From NCBI GenBank assembly GCA_000985875.1, contig CCRI01000018.1, positions 1 through 64,000 on the forward strand: 64,000 nt of DNA, read 5' to 3'. The notes under the pieces were generated by a model that saw nothing but the letters and a program-made list of their open reading frames with translations, searched no databases and was not told the origin of the DNA. Origin of the DNA: Neorhizobium galegae bv. officinalis. GTDB taxonomy: Bacteria > Pseudomonadota > Alphaproteobacteria > Rhizobiales > Rhizobiaceae. Numbering within the stretch: the first letter of the stretch is position 1; the number at the start of each line of letters is the position of its first letter. A program made the position numbers and the translations under genes. Shown one piece after another: positions 17,285-25,900 of the stretch.

Positions 17285-17328
17285 CTTTTCTAAAGGACGT
17301 CGAGAAAGCGTCTCGAATTTCGGAAAGA

Positions 17329-17346
17329 GCGGGGCCGAAGCCCCGC
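17329..17346 (-). terminator. Tetraloop hairpin terminator (minus strand)
   Basis: On the minus strand GCGGGGC-TTCG-GCCCCGC forms a 7-bp stem with a UUCG tetraloop, followed by TCTTTCC. It begins 7 bases after the stop codon of the minus-strand gene at 17354, so it most likely terminates that gene. Confidence 0.75.
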
Positions 17347-17353
17347 GATTGTC

Positions 17354-17938
17354 CTATTCGAAAGCCGCCATCTGGATGGTTGCGGCTTGTCTGTCGACCG
17401 AGTTAGCGGGCTGTTCGATCGTGCGCTCGTAAGGCTTCCAGGTTTCGCCGGTGATGTCCTCATAAGCTGAGACGGCGCCTTCGGCCGCCATGCGCAGCAC
17501 ATGGGCCTGCAGGCCCATCTCGGCTGCGAACTCGCGCTTGCGCTGGGCGCGGCTGTCGAAGCCCACCGGCCCGTCGAGATCCTCGTCTCTGGTGTCGTTG
17601 GAAAGCTTCGTGGTGAGGTCGCGGGCCTCTGTCACCGCGCGGCTGTAGAATTGCCCGGCGCCGTAGGCGGAGCCCACGAACGATCCGACAATGCGCTGCA
17701 TGTGGATTTGCATTGCCTTTTCGGCAAGGCCGTCCTTCAGCGCATCGGCGCTTTCGATCAACTGGCCGCGGTGGAGATCGCGGATCCCGTCGCTGTCGAT
17801 GAGGGCGAGGCCGAAGCTTTCCGAGATGCGCAGTGCTTGGGTTGCGTCGGGGCAGGCGTGCCTGACCATTTCGAGTGTGGTGGCGCGCTGGGATTTGGCG
17901 GGACGGCTTTCCTGGGTAGAGCGGTTGAGCGGTGCCAT
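17354..17938 (-). CDS. Conserved rhizobial-plasmid protein of unknown function
   Basis: This 194-residue protein is soluble, without signal peptide or membrane segments. It is largely helical by composition and has no motif I can assign. It starts MAPLNRSTQESRPAKS, with a GAGG-type site upstream of the ATG at 17938; a longer frame to 18049 looks non-coding. It resembles proteins that accompany ParB-like and methylase-helicase genes on rhizobial plasmids, and it lies in that company here. It has its own hairpin terminator. Confidence 0.65.
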   Translation of the reverse strand: MAPLNRSTQESRPAKSQRATTLEMVRHACPDATQALRISESFGLALIDSDGIRDLHRGQLIESADALKDGLAEKAMQIHMQRIVGSFVGSAYGAGQFYSRAVTEARDLTTKLSNDTRDEDLDGPVGFDSRAQRKREFAAEMGLQAHVLRMAAEGAVSAYEDITGETWKPYERTIEQPANSVDRQAATIQMAAFE

Positions 17939-18499
17939 GATCGGATCCTCTATGAGCGATGTTTCAGCGAAGCCCGGGGTGCCGGTTGTCGTCCGGCTCA
18001 GCCCCTCGGGTGCGGGCCCAAGGACATGGGCACCAGCGGCCCGGCCCAAGGTCAGGGCATTGCCAGGAGGAGCGGGGAAGGTTTGCGGATGGTGCGGCCC
18101 GCCTCAAGCGGGCTGCGACAGACGCGGGCCTGCCTTGCAACGAGGCGATGCTCCTGCCGCAACGCGGCGCGAAAGCGGCCTTTGACCGGAACGCGCCCAT
18201 GTCAGACCGCAGCAAAACCGAGGTGCTGTGCCGGCCGACAATCTGGTTCACGATAGCATGATCCAATCGCCATCTTGATCCGATCATGGCAGCGTCGCGA
18301 GTCCAAAATTCCAGCCGTCATTGCCACGCGCCCGGCGAACCTCGAACTCGATGCCGTTTATCCACTGACCTTTCTGTCCGCTGCAACCGCACCCCCGTCA
18401 GCGGCCTAAGTATTGTCACGGTGAAGGATTCTGCCGAGGAAGTACCGAGACAGGCATTAGGATGAATTCTATTGCGAGACCTAGCCGACACAGGGTCCG
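17939..18499. other. Intergenic region, no gene seen
   Basis: These 561 bases hold the promoter and leader of the 17354-17938 gene on the left and the end of the next minus-strand gene on the right. Open frames on either strand have no family features. The right part (from about 18280) is less GC-rich than the backbone. Confidence 0.5.
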
Positions 18500-19375
18500 C
18501 TAATTGCGCAACAACTGTTCAACCTCGCGTCCAACTCCAACTGGGCTCCAATCTACCTTCTTTAATTCCGGTAACTTAGGATGCAGCGGAAACTTGTGGA
18601 GCACCCTCAGGGTGAGCAGAGCGCAGTTGCACGTCAAGCTGAACGTTTGGCCAATCGCGGTCGGAAACTCCGCATAAAGTGCGTCGATCTTTGCCGCGTC
18701 ATTCATAGCCAGCACGATTCGCCGATCTCCGAGTTCGTCGAAGTCGAACAACCACCCGATTGACTGATTTGAAGGATGAACAATCGCGCACAGCCGATGA
18801 TAAAGAGATAGTGCCGACGGGACAACTTTTTCGATCAGCGCCACATACTCAGCATTAGCCTTTGCGGCGCGCACCGGGTCGCTCTTTTTTCCTGCCCAAC
18901 CGGCATGGATATAATGGTCAAGCATGTGTTCGAGGGAGGAGCAGTCAGCAAGCGCGTCGGTCATCTTGCCGGCCAGCATATCGTTCAATCTGCGATGATA
19001 CGTTGCAAGGGCTGCCGGAATATTCAGCAATCCATCGACGCTATCGCCGCCGTTTTCGATGAGGCCGCGTAAGGCACCCGCAAAACCCGGATAATTTCCC
19101 GTTTCGTACATTACGCAGACCGCGTCTGCCCAGCGCGAGATCCTTATTAATGACGTTGCAGCTGCGAGATGCGCTTTCTCAAGTAAATCAACGGCGACGA
19201 CAGCGTTTATCTCTGCCGCGGAGAGCTTTCCCTCATCGACCTGCTCTTTATACCAGTCGTCGCTGATAAAGGTGTATCGGTGTGTAACGATCCGAGGTAT
19301 TATATTTTCTAGCAGTGAAAAATAAAGATCAGCTTTGTGGAAGAGCTTTTTCCGAGTCGCGCCTCGATTTTGCAT
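18500..19375 (-). CDS. Hypothetical protein, possibly a DUF5677-like helical protein
   Basis: This 291-residue protein is soluble and mostly helical. It has an arginine/histidine-bearing pattern: ALRGLIENGGDSVDG mid-protein and LCAIVHPSNQS further on. A buried Arg/Glu pair with a late HPS reminds me of DUF5677-type proteins found in defence-like or abortive-infection settings, but the match is by impression only. The base composition is more AT-rich than the flanking backbone genes, suggesting separate acquisition. No neighbour is close enough to form an operon. Confidence 0.55.
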   Translation of the reverse strand: MQNRGATRKKLFHKADLYFSLLENIIPRIVTHRYTFISDDWYKEQVDEGKLSAAEINAVVAVDLLEKAHLAAATSLIRISRWADAVCVMYETGNYPGFAGALRGLIENGGDSVDGLLNIPAALATYHRRLNDMLAGKMTDALADCSSLEHMLDHYIHAGWAGKKSDPVRAAKANAEYVALIEKVVPSALSLYHRLCAIVHPSNQSIGWLFDFDELGDRRIVLAMNDAAKIDALYAEFPTAIGQTFSLTCNCALLTLRVLHKFPLHPKLPELKKVDWSPVGVGREVEQLLRN

Positions 19376-19679
19376 TCAGTGTGCTAACCTCCAATGATCT
19401 ACTACCTGCCGTTGGTCGTCAGAACCGGTATTAGTTTTTTTTGAAACTCAAGCTGAATTTCTAGCGCGGCAATTTACGTCTCGCAAGAAAGGTTGCGATT
19501 GTTTCGGGGGTGGCACTGCTCGCTCACAAGAACGATGATGGTTTTGGTGCGGCACAGTCTCGGGGTCTAACTCGATCCAGATCGTCTCGCTACAGCGCCA
19601 CCTTTCCGCAAGTCCAATTGCATAATCGACGCCGCTAGATCGACCCAGCGGCGTTCGCGGCACTTTCAGGATTCTATTG
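19376..19679. other. Intergenic region downstream of the ParB-like gene
   Basis: No gene is supported in these 304 bases. They include the AT-rich promoter region of the 18500-19375 gene. A 93-codon minus-strand frame overlaps the end of the ParB-like gene but has no supporting features. Confidence 0.45.
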
Positions 19680-21395
19680 CTATTCGGCAGCCTCGCGAAA
19701 ATCTTCGTCGGTCTCTTTCTCCTCGGCAAGAGGGTTCATAGCGTCGTCTCCGGCGTGCTGAACTTCGAGCATAGCCACATCGTTTCCGTAACCCTCCCCT
19801 TCGCTGTCGAAGGTGGAATAGCGCTCTATCCACGACCGCGCGTCGTCCGTGGAGGGCGCGAGCAGTGCAGCCGGATGCACCAGCTTGCCGTCGGCAAAGT
19901 GCTCGACCAGAGCCGCGCGCGTATCCTTCACCTTGATCCGACCGGGCACGCCTGCCGCTTCCGCTGCAGCCTCCAACGCATTGCGCGACAGGCACGAGAG
20001 GAAGTCTTCGGTCGCCATATTGGGCAGGAATTGATCAGCCCCAATGGCGTCGCCGGCAATGCGGGCGATCAGTCCGCTATCGGAGCGATTGCGCCGCAGA
20101 GACAGGACCTCGACCAGGACCGAACGTGCAGCCTGCAACAGTGTCTCGCGTTCAAAGGACAGCTTGCCGTCCTCGCCAATCAACCGTGCGGCATGCGGGC
20201 CGCATTTTGCATGACCATAGGGATTGTCCGATGCGCCGCTGGCAATGCTGACATTCGTGCCGGTGAAGGCGAGAATGAGCAGAGCCATCAGCGTGTCGTC
20301 CTCGATCGGCGCACGGGCAAGCGCCTCGTGCAGGGCATCGGTTCGCAGATCACCGATCATGTCGAGACCATTCTGGGTCAGATCGGGCCGCACTTTCGGT
20401 GCCTTGACCTCCTCGACGGCGGTTTCGATGCCATCGGCATTATTGACCAGCTTCGGCTTCTTCGCTTCGGGCATGCGGTAGGCAACGGACTGGACCGAGC
20501 CGTCGCGCGCGTTGATGTACCAGCCGGTCAGGTCGCCCTTACCCGGTTTGCCGTAGACCTGTTGCGCCTTCGCGGGGAGCTTGGCCTGGCCGTATTCGTT
20601 GGCCTCGATGACCGAACCACGCTTGGGCAGGTTGTTGGCAAGCCACTCCTGCTGCGCACCGAGAAACGCCTCGACGTCGGTCGTATAGCGGCTGTCCTCA
20701 TCGGCGGGTGCAAACAGGTCCTCGACCCAGGTGATGCCATAGGCCTGTGCCAGATCATCGCCGAAACTTGCGTGCTTGGCGAGCATCCGGGTCGTGGCCA
20801 GGGCCCGAGCGACCTCCCACCATGAGACCTGGGGATCCTGCTTCTTTGGCTTATACTTCTTCCAGACTTCGGCCTGCTCGTCTTGGCCGGCGGCGGCGAT
20901 CGTGCGCAACTGCTGTTCGTTCGGCATATCGCCACGTACCATCTGGTCGAGCATGCCGGGCAGGATATTAGCCAGAAGCCGCAGCTTTCTAATCTGCCGG
21001 CTGGGAAGCGCCAGCGCCGTGGCGATCGACTCCTCGGTCCAGCCCAGAGCCACCAGTCGCTCGATGGCGCGCCACTGATCGACCGGGTTCAGCGGCTCGC
21101 GGGCGATGTTTTCTGCAAAGGACTGCATCGCGCCGAGATCGTCGGAAGGATCGGCCAGCAACAACGGGATTTCCAAGAGATCCGCGGCAATCGCCTGGGC
21201 GGCGCGGCGGTGACCGAAGACGATGACGTAGCTGTTGCCACCCTCCGGATCGAGCTTGACGATCGGTGGCTGCACGACGCCGATAGCCCGGATCGATGCG
21301 CAGAGCAGCGCGTCGGACTGGGGCGAAGATTTCGACTGGCGGGACCGGTCGGGATTGTCCTTCAGGCTGCGCGGATCGGCTGTAATCAACTGCAT
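19680..21395 (-). CDS. ParB/RepB/Spo0J-family protein (plasmid backbone)
   Basis: This 571-residue protein has an N-terminal ParB-like nuclease/CTPase domain. It shows IRAIGVVQPPIVKL, the VFGHRRAAQA motif (GHRR box) and SFAENIAREPLNPVDQW, followed by a helix-turn-helix region (WTEESIATALALPSRQIRKL). The long C-terminal half has no domain I recognise and ends in an acidic tail. It is longer than a partition ParB and has no ParA partner here, so it is more likely a plasmid accessory regulator than the partition protein. A 326-base purine-rich leader lies upstream. Homologues accompany DUF1419 and methylase-helicase genes on rhizobial plasmids. Confidence 0.85.
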   Translation of the reverse strand: MQLITADPRSLKDNPDRSRQSKSSPQSDALLCASIRAIGVVQPPIVKLDPEGGNSYVIVFGHRRAAQAIAADLLEIPLLLADPSDDLGAMQSFAENIAREPLNPVDQWRAIERLVALGWTEESIATALALPSRQIRKLRLLANILPGMLDQMVRGDMPNEQQLRTIAAAGQDEQAEVWKKYKPKKQDPQVSWWEVARALATTRMLAKHASFGDDLAQAYGITWVEDLFAPADEDSRYTTDVEAFLGAQQEWLANNLPKRGSVIEANEYGQAKLPAKAQQVYGKPGKGDLTGWYINARDGSVQSVAYRMPEAKKPKLVNNADGIETAVEEVKAPKVRPDLTQNGLDMIGDLRTDALHEALARAPIEDDTLMALLILAFTGTNVSIASGASDNPYGHAKCGPHAARLIGEDGKLSFERETLLQAARSVLVEVLSLRRNRSDSGLIARIAGDAIGADQFLPNMATEDFLSCLSRNALEAAAEAAGVPGRIKVKDTRAALVEHFADGKLVHPAALLAPSTDDARSWIERYSTFDSEGEGYGNDVAMLEVQHAGDDAMNPLAEEKETDEDFREAAE

Positions 21396-21721
21396 GGGAA
21401 TGACCTCTTAAGCTTCGGGCGGACGGACTGTCCTTGCCTCCTCATCTTCTTTTCGAAGACACCTCCCGAACCGCAGGACGGGCCGGCGGCTGCAATTGCG
21501 CCGGAGCAGACCTGGCTTGCGGGAGAGCGAGGCACCCCTGCCTTGCGAGACAAGCTGGCCCGGTCTCGGCGACCGGCGTGATTGAGGGAACCGGCAGCCG
21601 TTGGACCGTCCTCGCGAACCGGGTTCCTTCCGCTCCTTCCCCTTTCCCCCCTCCCTCGTCGTCCTCCTTTCCATTCCAGCGATGTCACACGATTTTAAGC
21701 AATTGCTGCTGAACTCTGGTC
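21396..21721. other. Divergent promoter region between parB-like and ligD
   Basis: These 326 bases contain no gene. The plus strand has a pyrimidine-rich run from about 21625 to 21680, so the ParB-like transcript would have a long purine-rich 5' leader with several GGAGG-like sequences. No known riboswitch is recognisable. Confidence 0.5.
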
Positions 21722-22768
21722 ATGACAAAGCCGCCGCGCAAAAAATCCCAGCCGCTTTTGCGGGAGACGGACGCTCCGATCCGCTCGCGACCGCGCAAAC
21801 CACGCGATCCGGCGCAGCCGCAGCTTCCCTTCGACCCGATGCCCGATCGCATCGAACCGTGCCTGGCGCTGCTGAAAGCAAAGCCGCCGTCGGGACCGGA
21901 CTGGATCTATGAAATCAAATGGGACGGCTATCGTGTTGCGGTTCACATCGAGCCAAACGCGGTGCGGATCATCACACGTGGCGGTCATGACTGGACCGAC
22001 AGGTTTCCGGCAATCGCCGCCGCTGCGCGCAAGCTTGGCGTGGGGACTGCCATTCTCGATGGGGAAGCCGTCGTGCTCGATGTCGAGGGCCGCTCGGACT
22101 TCGGGGCGCTGCAGCGTTCACTTGGCGGGCGCGGGGGCAGACAAGCCTCCGGCGATGCCATCCTCTACGCATTCGACCTGTTGTATTTCGACGGTCATGA
22201 CCTGACGAAGATGGAGTTGTCCGGACGCCGTCACCTGCTGGAAGACCTGATCGGGGAGAGCGAGGGGACGATCCGCGTCTCCGAGGTGCTCGAAGCCGAT
22301 GGAGCGACACTTCTGGCAGCTGCATGCGAGCACGGCCTGGAAGGCATCATCGCCAAGCACCGCGACAGCACTTATCGATCGGGCCGGCTCGGCGACTGGC
22401 TGAAGATCAAATGCGTCCAGAGCGAAAGCTTTGTGATTGTGGGCTACGAGCCATCCTCTGCAGCACGCGGCGGGATCGGAAGCCTCTTGCTGGCGGCCTA
22501 CCAGGGTGCCGCGTTCGTCTATGTCGGTTCGGTCGGGACTGGCTTCAAAGAGAAAGACACTATCGAACTGCGCCGGATGCTGGACACACTAAAGACCAAG
22601 CGCGCTCCGGTCGCGGTCGACAAGAAGGGTGTCGTGTTCGTTCAACCGACATTGATTGCCGAGATCGAGTACCGCGCCTGGACCGACGATGGCAAGTTAC
22701 GGCATGCCTCGTACAAGGGCCTGCGGGAGTTGCAGGACAATGCTGCGATCTACAAGCTCGGAGAATAG
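21722..22768 (+). CDS. ligD: ATP-dependent DNA ligase, LigD ligase-domain type
   Basis: This 348-residue protein is a stand-alone LigD-type ligase. It has the nucleotidyl-transferase motif I YEIKWDGYR with the adenylated lysine at Lys66, DGEAVVLD, the FDLLYFDG segment, EGIIAKHRDS and WLKIKC. A C-terminal OB-fold carries SLLLAAY and VYVGSVGTGF. The polymerase and phosphoesterase domains of full-length LigD are absent, as in rhizobial LigD2/LigD3 paralogues that act with Ku in end joining. No ku gene is in the window. It is the only plus-strand gene among minus-strand backbone genes and ends at a strong hairpin. Confidence 0.92.
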   Translation: MTKPPRKKSQPLLRETDAPIRSRPRKPRDPAQPQLPFDPMPDRIEPCLALLKAKPPSGPDWIYEIKWDGYRVAVHIEPNAVRIITRGGHDWTDRFPAIAAAARKLGVGTAILDGEAVVLDVEGRSDFGALQRSLGGRGGRQASGDAILYAFDLLYFDGHDLTKMELSGRRHLLEDLIGESEGTIRVSEVLEADGATLLAAACEHGLEGIIAKHRDSTYRSGRLGDWLKIKCVQSESFVIVGYEPSSAARGGIGSLLLAAYQGAAFVYVGSVGTGFKEKDTIELRRMLDTLKTKRAPVAVDKKGVVFVQPTLIAEIEYRAWTDDGKLRHASYKGLRELQDNAAIYKLGE

Positions 22769-22788
22769 CACGCTCAAGGGCCCAAAAC

Positions 22789-22824
22789 GAAAGGGCGCTC
22801 GACCCTTTCGGGGAGCGCCCTTTC
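22789..22824. terminator. 12-bp hairpin between convergent ligD and methylase-helicase genes
   Basis: A stem with arms at 22789-22800 and 22813-22824 (core AAGGGCGCTC/GAGCGCCCTT) lies 21 bases after the ligD stop. A/T-rich ends on both sides let it serve as a bidirectional terminator. Confidence 0.75.
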
Positions 22825-22943
22825 CGACCCGGACAGTTTCAAACGCGCGGCGATCGCCACTGCAGGAAACTATCGAAACGGGTGATGACCGATAGATGTG
22901 TATAGCCCGACCCCGTTTCAAGTGATCGCAGATATGCCGCTGT

Positions 22944-25900
22944 TCACGCGGCTTGCTGGCGATCCTCCTTTGGTTCATCGGCGGTTGCCGCCAGATCCCT
23001 TTCGATCTCGTCCAGTTGGCTCAGCTTAAGCTCAAGCTCGGCTTCGAACGAGAAGCTTTCACCCACACGCGGTGTGTAGGAGGCGAGGCGCCGTTTCGCA
23101 TCGACGAGGCGAATGCGATGGTTCTCGCGCTCATGTTCAAACCCGCCAAGCGCATGCTCGATCCGGGAGATGGCGCCGATCGGCGACGTGGTCACTGGAA
23201 GATCGATCTCGTAGTCGCCACCGGTGCGTTGAAGAAACGTGTCGTAGCGATAACCGTCCTTGCCGAACCGCTCGCCATGATAGGCGAGATCGAAGCCGCC
23301 GATGGTGGCGATGATCACGTCGTTCTCCTGCTGAAGCTGAACCAGCGTCAGGATCTCCTTCATCAGCCCGCGGCCGGCGAGCTTGCGCTCGTCAAAGTCC
23401 GTACTTCCGACCTGCATCATGAATTCATCGCCCGCGGTCGGGACCAGACGCTCAATGTCCTTGCCCACGTCCCCAATCCGACGGCTGGAAAACTCGATAT
23501 CCCGTTCCGCGTCGCGGATCTGCCGGCGGATCGCGTGCTGATCGTCGATATGGGCGGCACGCAATCGATCGAGACGAGCAATCTCGGCCTCAAGCCCGGC
23601 CTTTTGCATCAGACGCTCGTCGCCAGAGGCGATGGCCTTGGCCATCGCAAACTGGTCTGCCTGCCCCTCGCCCATATCTTCCAGCCGACGCACACTTGTG
23701 TCACCGGAGAGGGCCGCCGCGATGAACCGAGCCTTGCGCTCGTTGTTCTGCCACATAGTGGCATCAAGGCTCCCGAGTGTCGCATAAGCAAAGACATCGA
23801 CCTCGTCATGCTGGTTGCCCTGGCGAATGATCCGGCCCTCGCGCTGCTCGATCTGCGATGGCAACCAGGGGACATCGAGGTGATGGAGCGCCTTCAGCCG
23901 TGCTTGGACATTGACGCCGGTGCCCATGGTTTCCGACGACCCGATCAGCACGCGGACCTTGCCGGCATTGAAGTCGTTGAATAGCCTCTGCTTGGCATCC
24001 GACTTCTTGTAATCCTGCATGAAGGCGATTTCGGAGGCCGGAACCCCCAAACGGACAAGCTCGTCGCGAATCCAGCGATAAGCGGAAAAACCGCGGGATG
24101 CCTCGACATTGATCGTGCCGAGATCGGAGAAGATCAACTGGCCGGCGCCCGGGCGGTCGAACGGCTTGCCGTCCTTGCGACGATACTCCACCTCACCCGT
24201 TTCCTGCCAGATCCGGTGGGTGTTTGTGACCAGCGCATTCAGCTTGTTGGCGGTCTCATTGCCCATGGCCTGATCGACCAGGCGCAGATCGATCGCGGCG
24301 TGCCGACCGTCGGTGATGACCGAGAGCAGGATGTCGTCACCGGGTTTGGCCGGGCCATCGCGCATCTCGATCGCCTTGATCCGCGCGTCCAGCTGTTTCT
24401 GGTAGGACTTGAAAGCGGCGGTTGGTTCTGCGGTGACGATCTGGCGCTTGCCGCCGGAGATGTCAGGCACTTTCACATAGGTTTTCAGATCGACCGGCAG
24501 CACGACGTCGGCGAAGGATCGGAACATGGCAATCAGTTCCGGCACGTTGACGAATTGGCTGAAGCGCGTGACCGGCTTGTATTTGCCCGACGGCTGTAGT
24601 TCGAGTTCGGTCGAGGTGTCACCGAATGTCGAGGCCCAGGCGTCGAACTCGTGCAGACCACGTTCCGACAATGCTACCGGATCCATCATGCGCTGCACGG
24701 AGAACATCTCGCCGAGCGTGTTGGTGATCGGCGTGCCCGACGCTAGCACCAGCGCCCTGCCCGGGTTCTTCGTTTCGATAAAGCGGGATTTGACGAACAG
24801 GTCCCAGGCGCGCTGCGAGCCGTTCGGATCGACGCCGCGCAGCGTCGACATGTTGGTGGCGAAGGACAGCTTGCGGAACTCCTGCGCCTCATCGACGATG
24901 ATCTGGTCGATCCCGAGCTCCGAGATGGTCAGCAAATCGTCCTTGTGGGTGGCGAGCGCTTCCAGCCGTTCCTTGTGACCTTCCTTCATGCGTTCGATGC
25001 GCTTGCGCGACAGCCGGTCGTCGCGTTCGACCTTGGTCAGCAGCTCTTCGTAGAGTTCAAGCTCATCCTGGATCATCTGTGCTTCGAATGCCGATGGCAC
25101 GGATATGAACCGGAATGCCGAATGAGTGATGATGATGGCATCCCAGTTGGCGGTGGCCGCCCGGGACAGGAAGCGATGACGCTTTTCTCGGGCGAAGTTC
25201 GTTTCGTCAGCGACCAGAATGCGGGCGTTGGGGTAGAGCGCGAGTAACTCACGGGCAGCCTGCGCCAGGCAGTGGCCTGGCACGACGAGCATCGCCTTGT
25301 TGATCAGGCCCAGACGCCGCTGTTCCATGATGGCGGCCGCCATGGTGAGCGTCTTGCCGGCGCCGACGGCATGAGCGAGATAGGTGCTACCTGCCGAAAT
25401 AACCCGCCAGATGCCACGTTTCTGATGGCCGTACAAAGAAAAGGCGCCAGAAGCGCCGGGAAGTTGCAGGTGATCGCCGTTAAAGGCTCGCGGCGCGATG
25501 TTGTTGAAAGTGTCATTATAGACCCGTGCCAATCGATCGGTGCGATCCGGATCGGACCAGATCCAGGACTGGAAGGCGGTCTTGATCTTGGCGAGCTTTT
25601 CCTTGGCGGCTTCCGTCTCAACCGTGTTCAGCACCCGACGCTCGGTCTCGCCATCGCGGATCATGTCAAAGATCTGCGGGACAGACGAGTTGAGAGCATC
25701 GGATAGAAGCTGTCCGGCATGGCGGCGATGCGTGCCCCATTCAGTGGTGCCGGATGCCGACCATTCCAGCTGACGGGCATTGACCGTCCAGGTCGCCAGT
25801 TCCGGCAGATGGTGGATCGAAATCTCGGCATCCATGGTCTGCTTGACGAAGCAGACGACGTCATCGGCCGGGATCCACGGCGCGCCGAGGCGTGCGGTGA

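Noticed and set aside
19448..19729. 93-codon minus-strand frame overlapping the end of the ParB-like gene
   Set aside because: No ribosome-binding site, no family match, and it overlaps conserved coding sequence.
22953..23984. 343-codon plus-strand frame inside the methylase-helicase gene
   Set aside because: Antisense to conserved helicase sequence; no recognisable motif.
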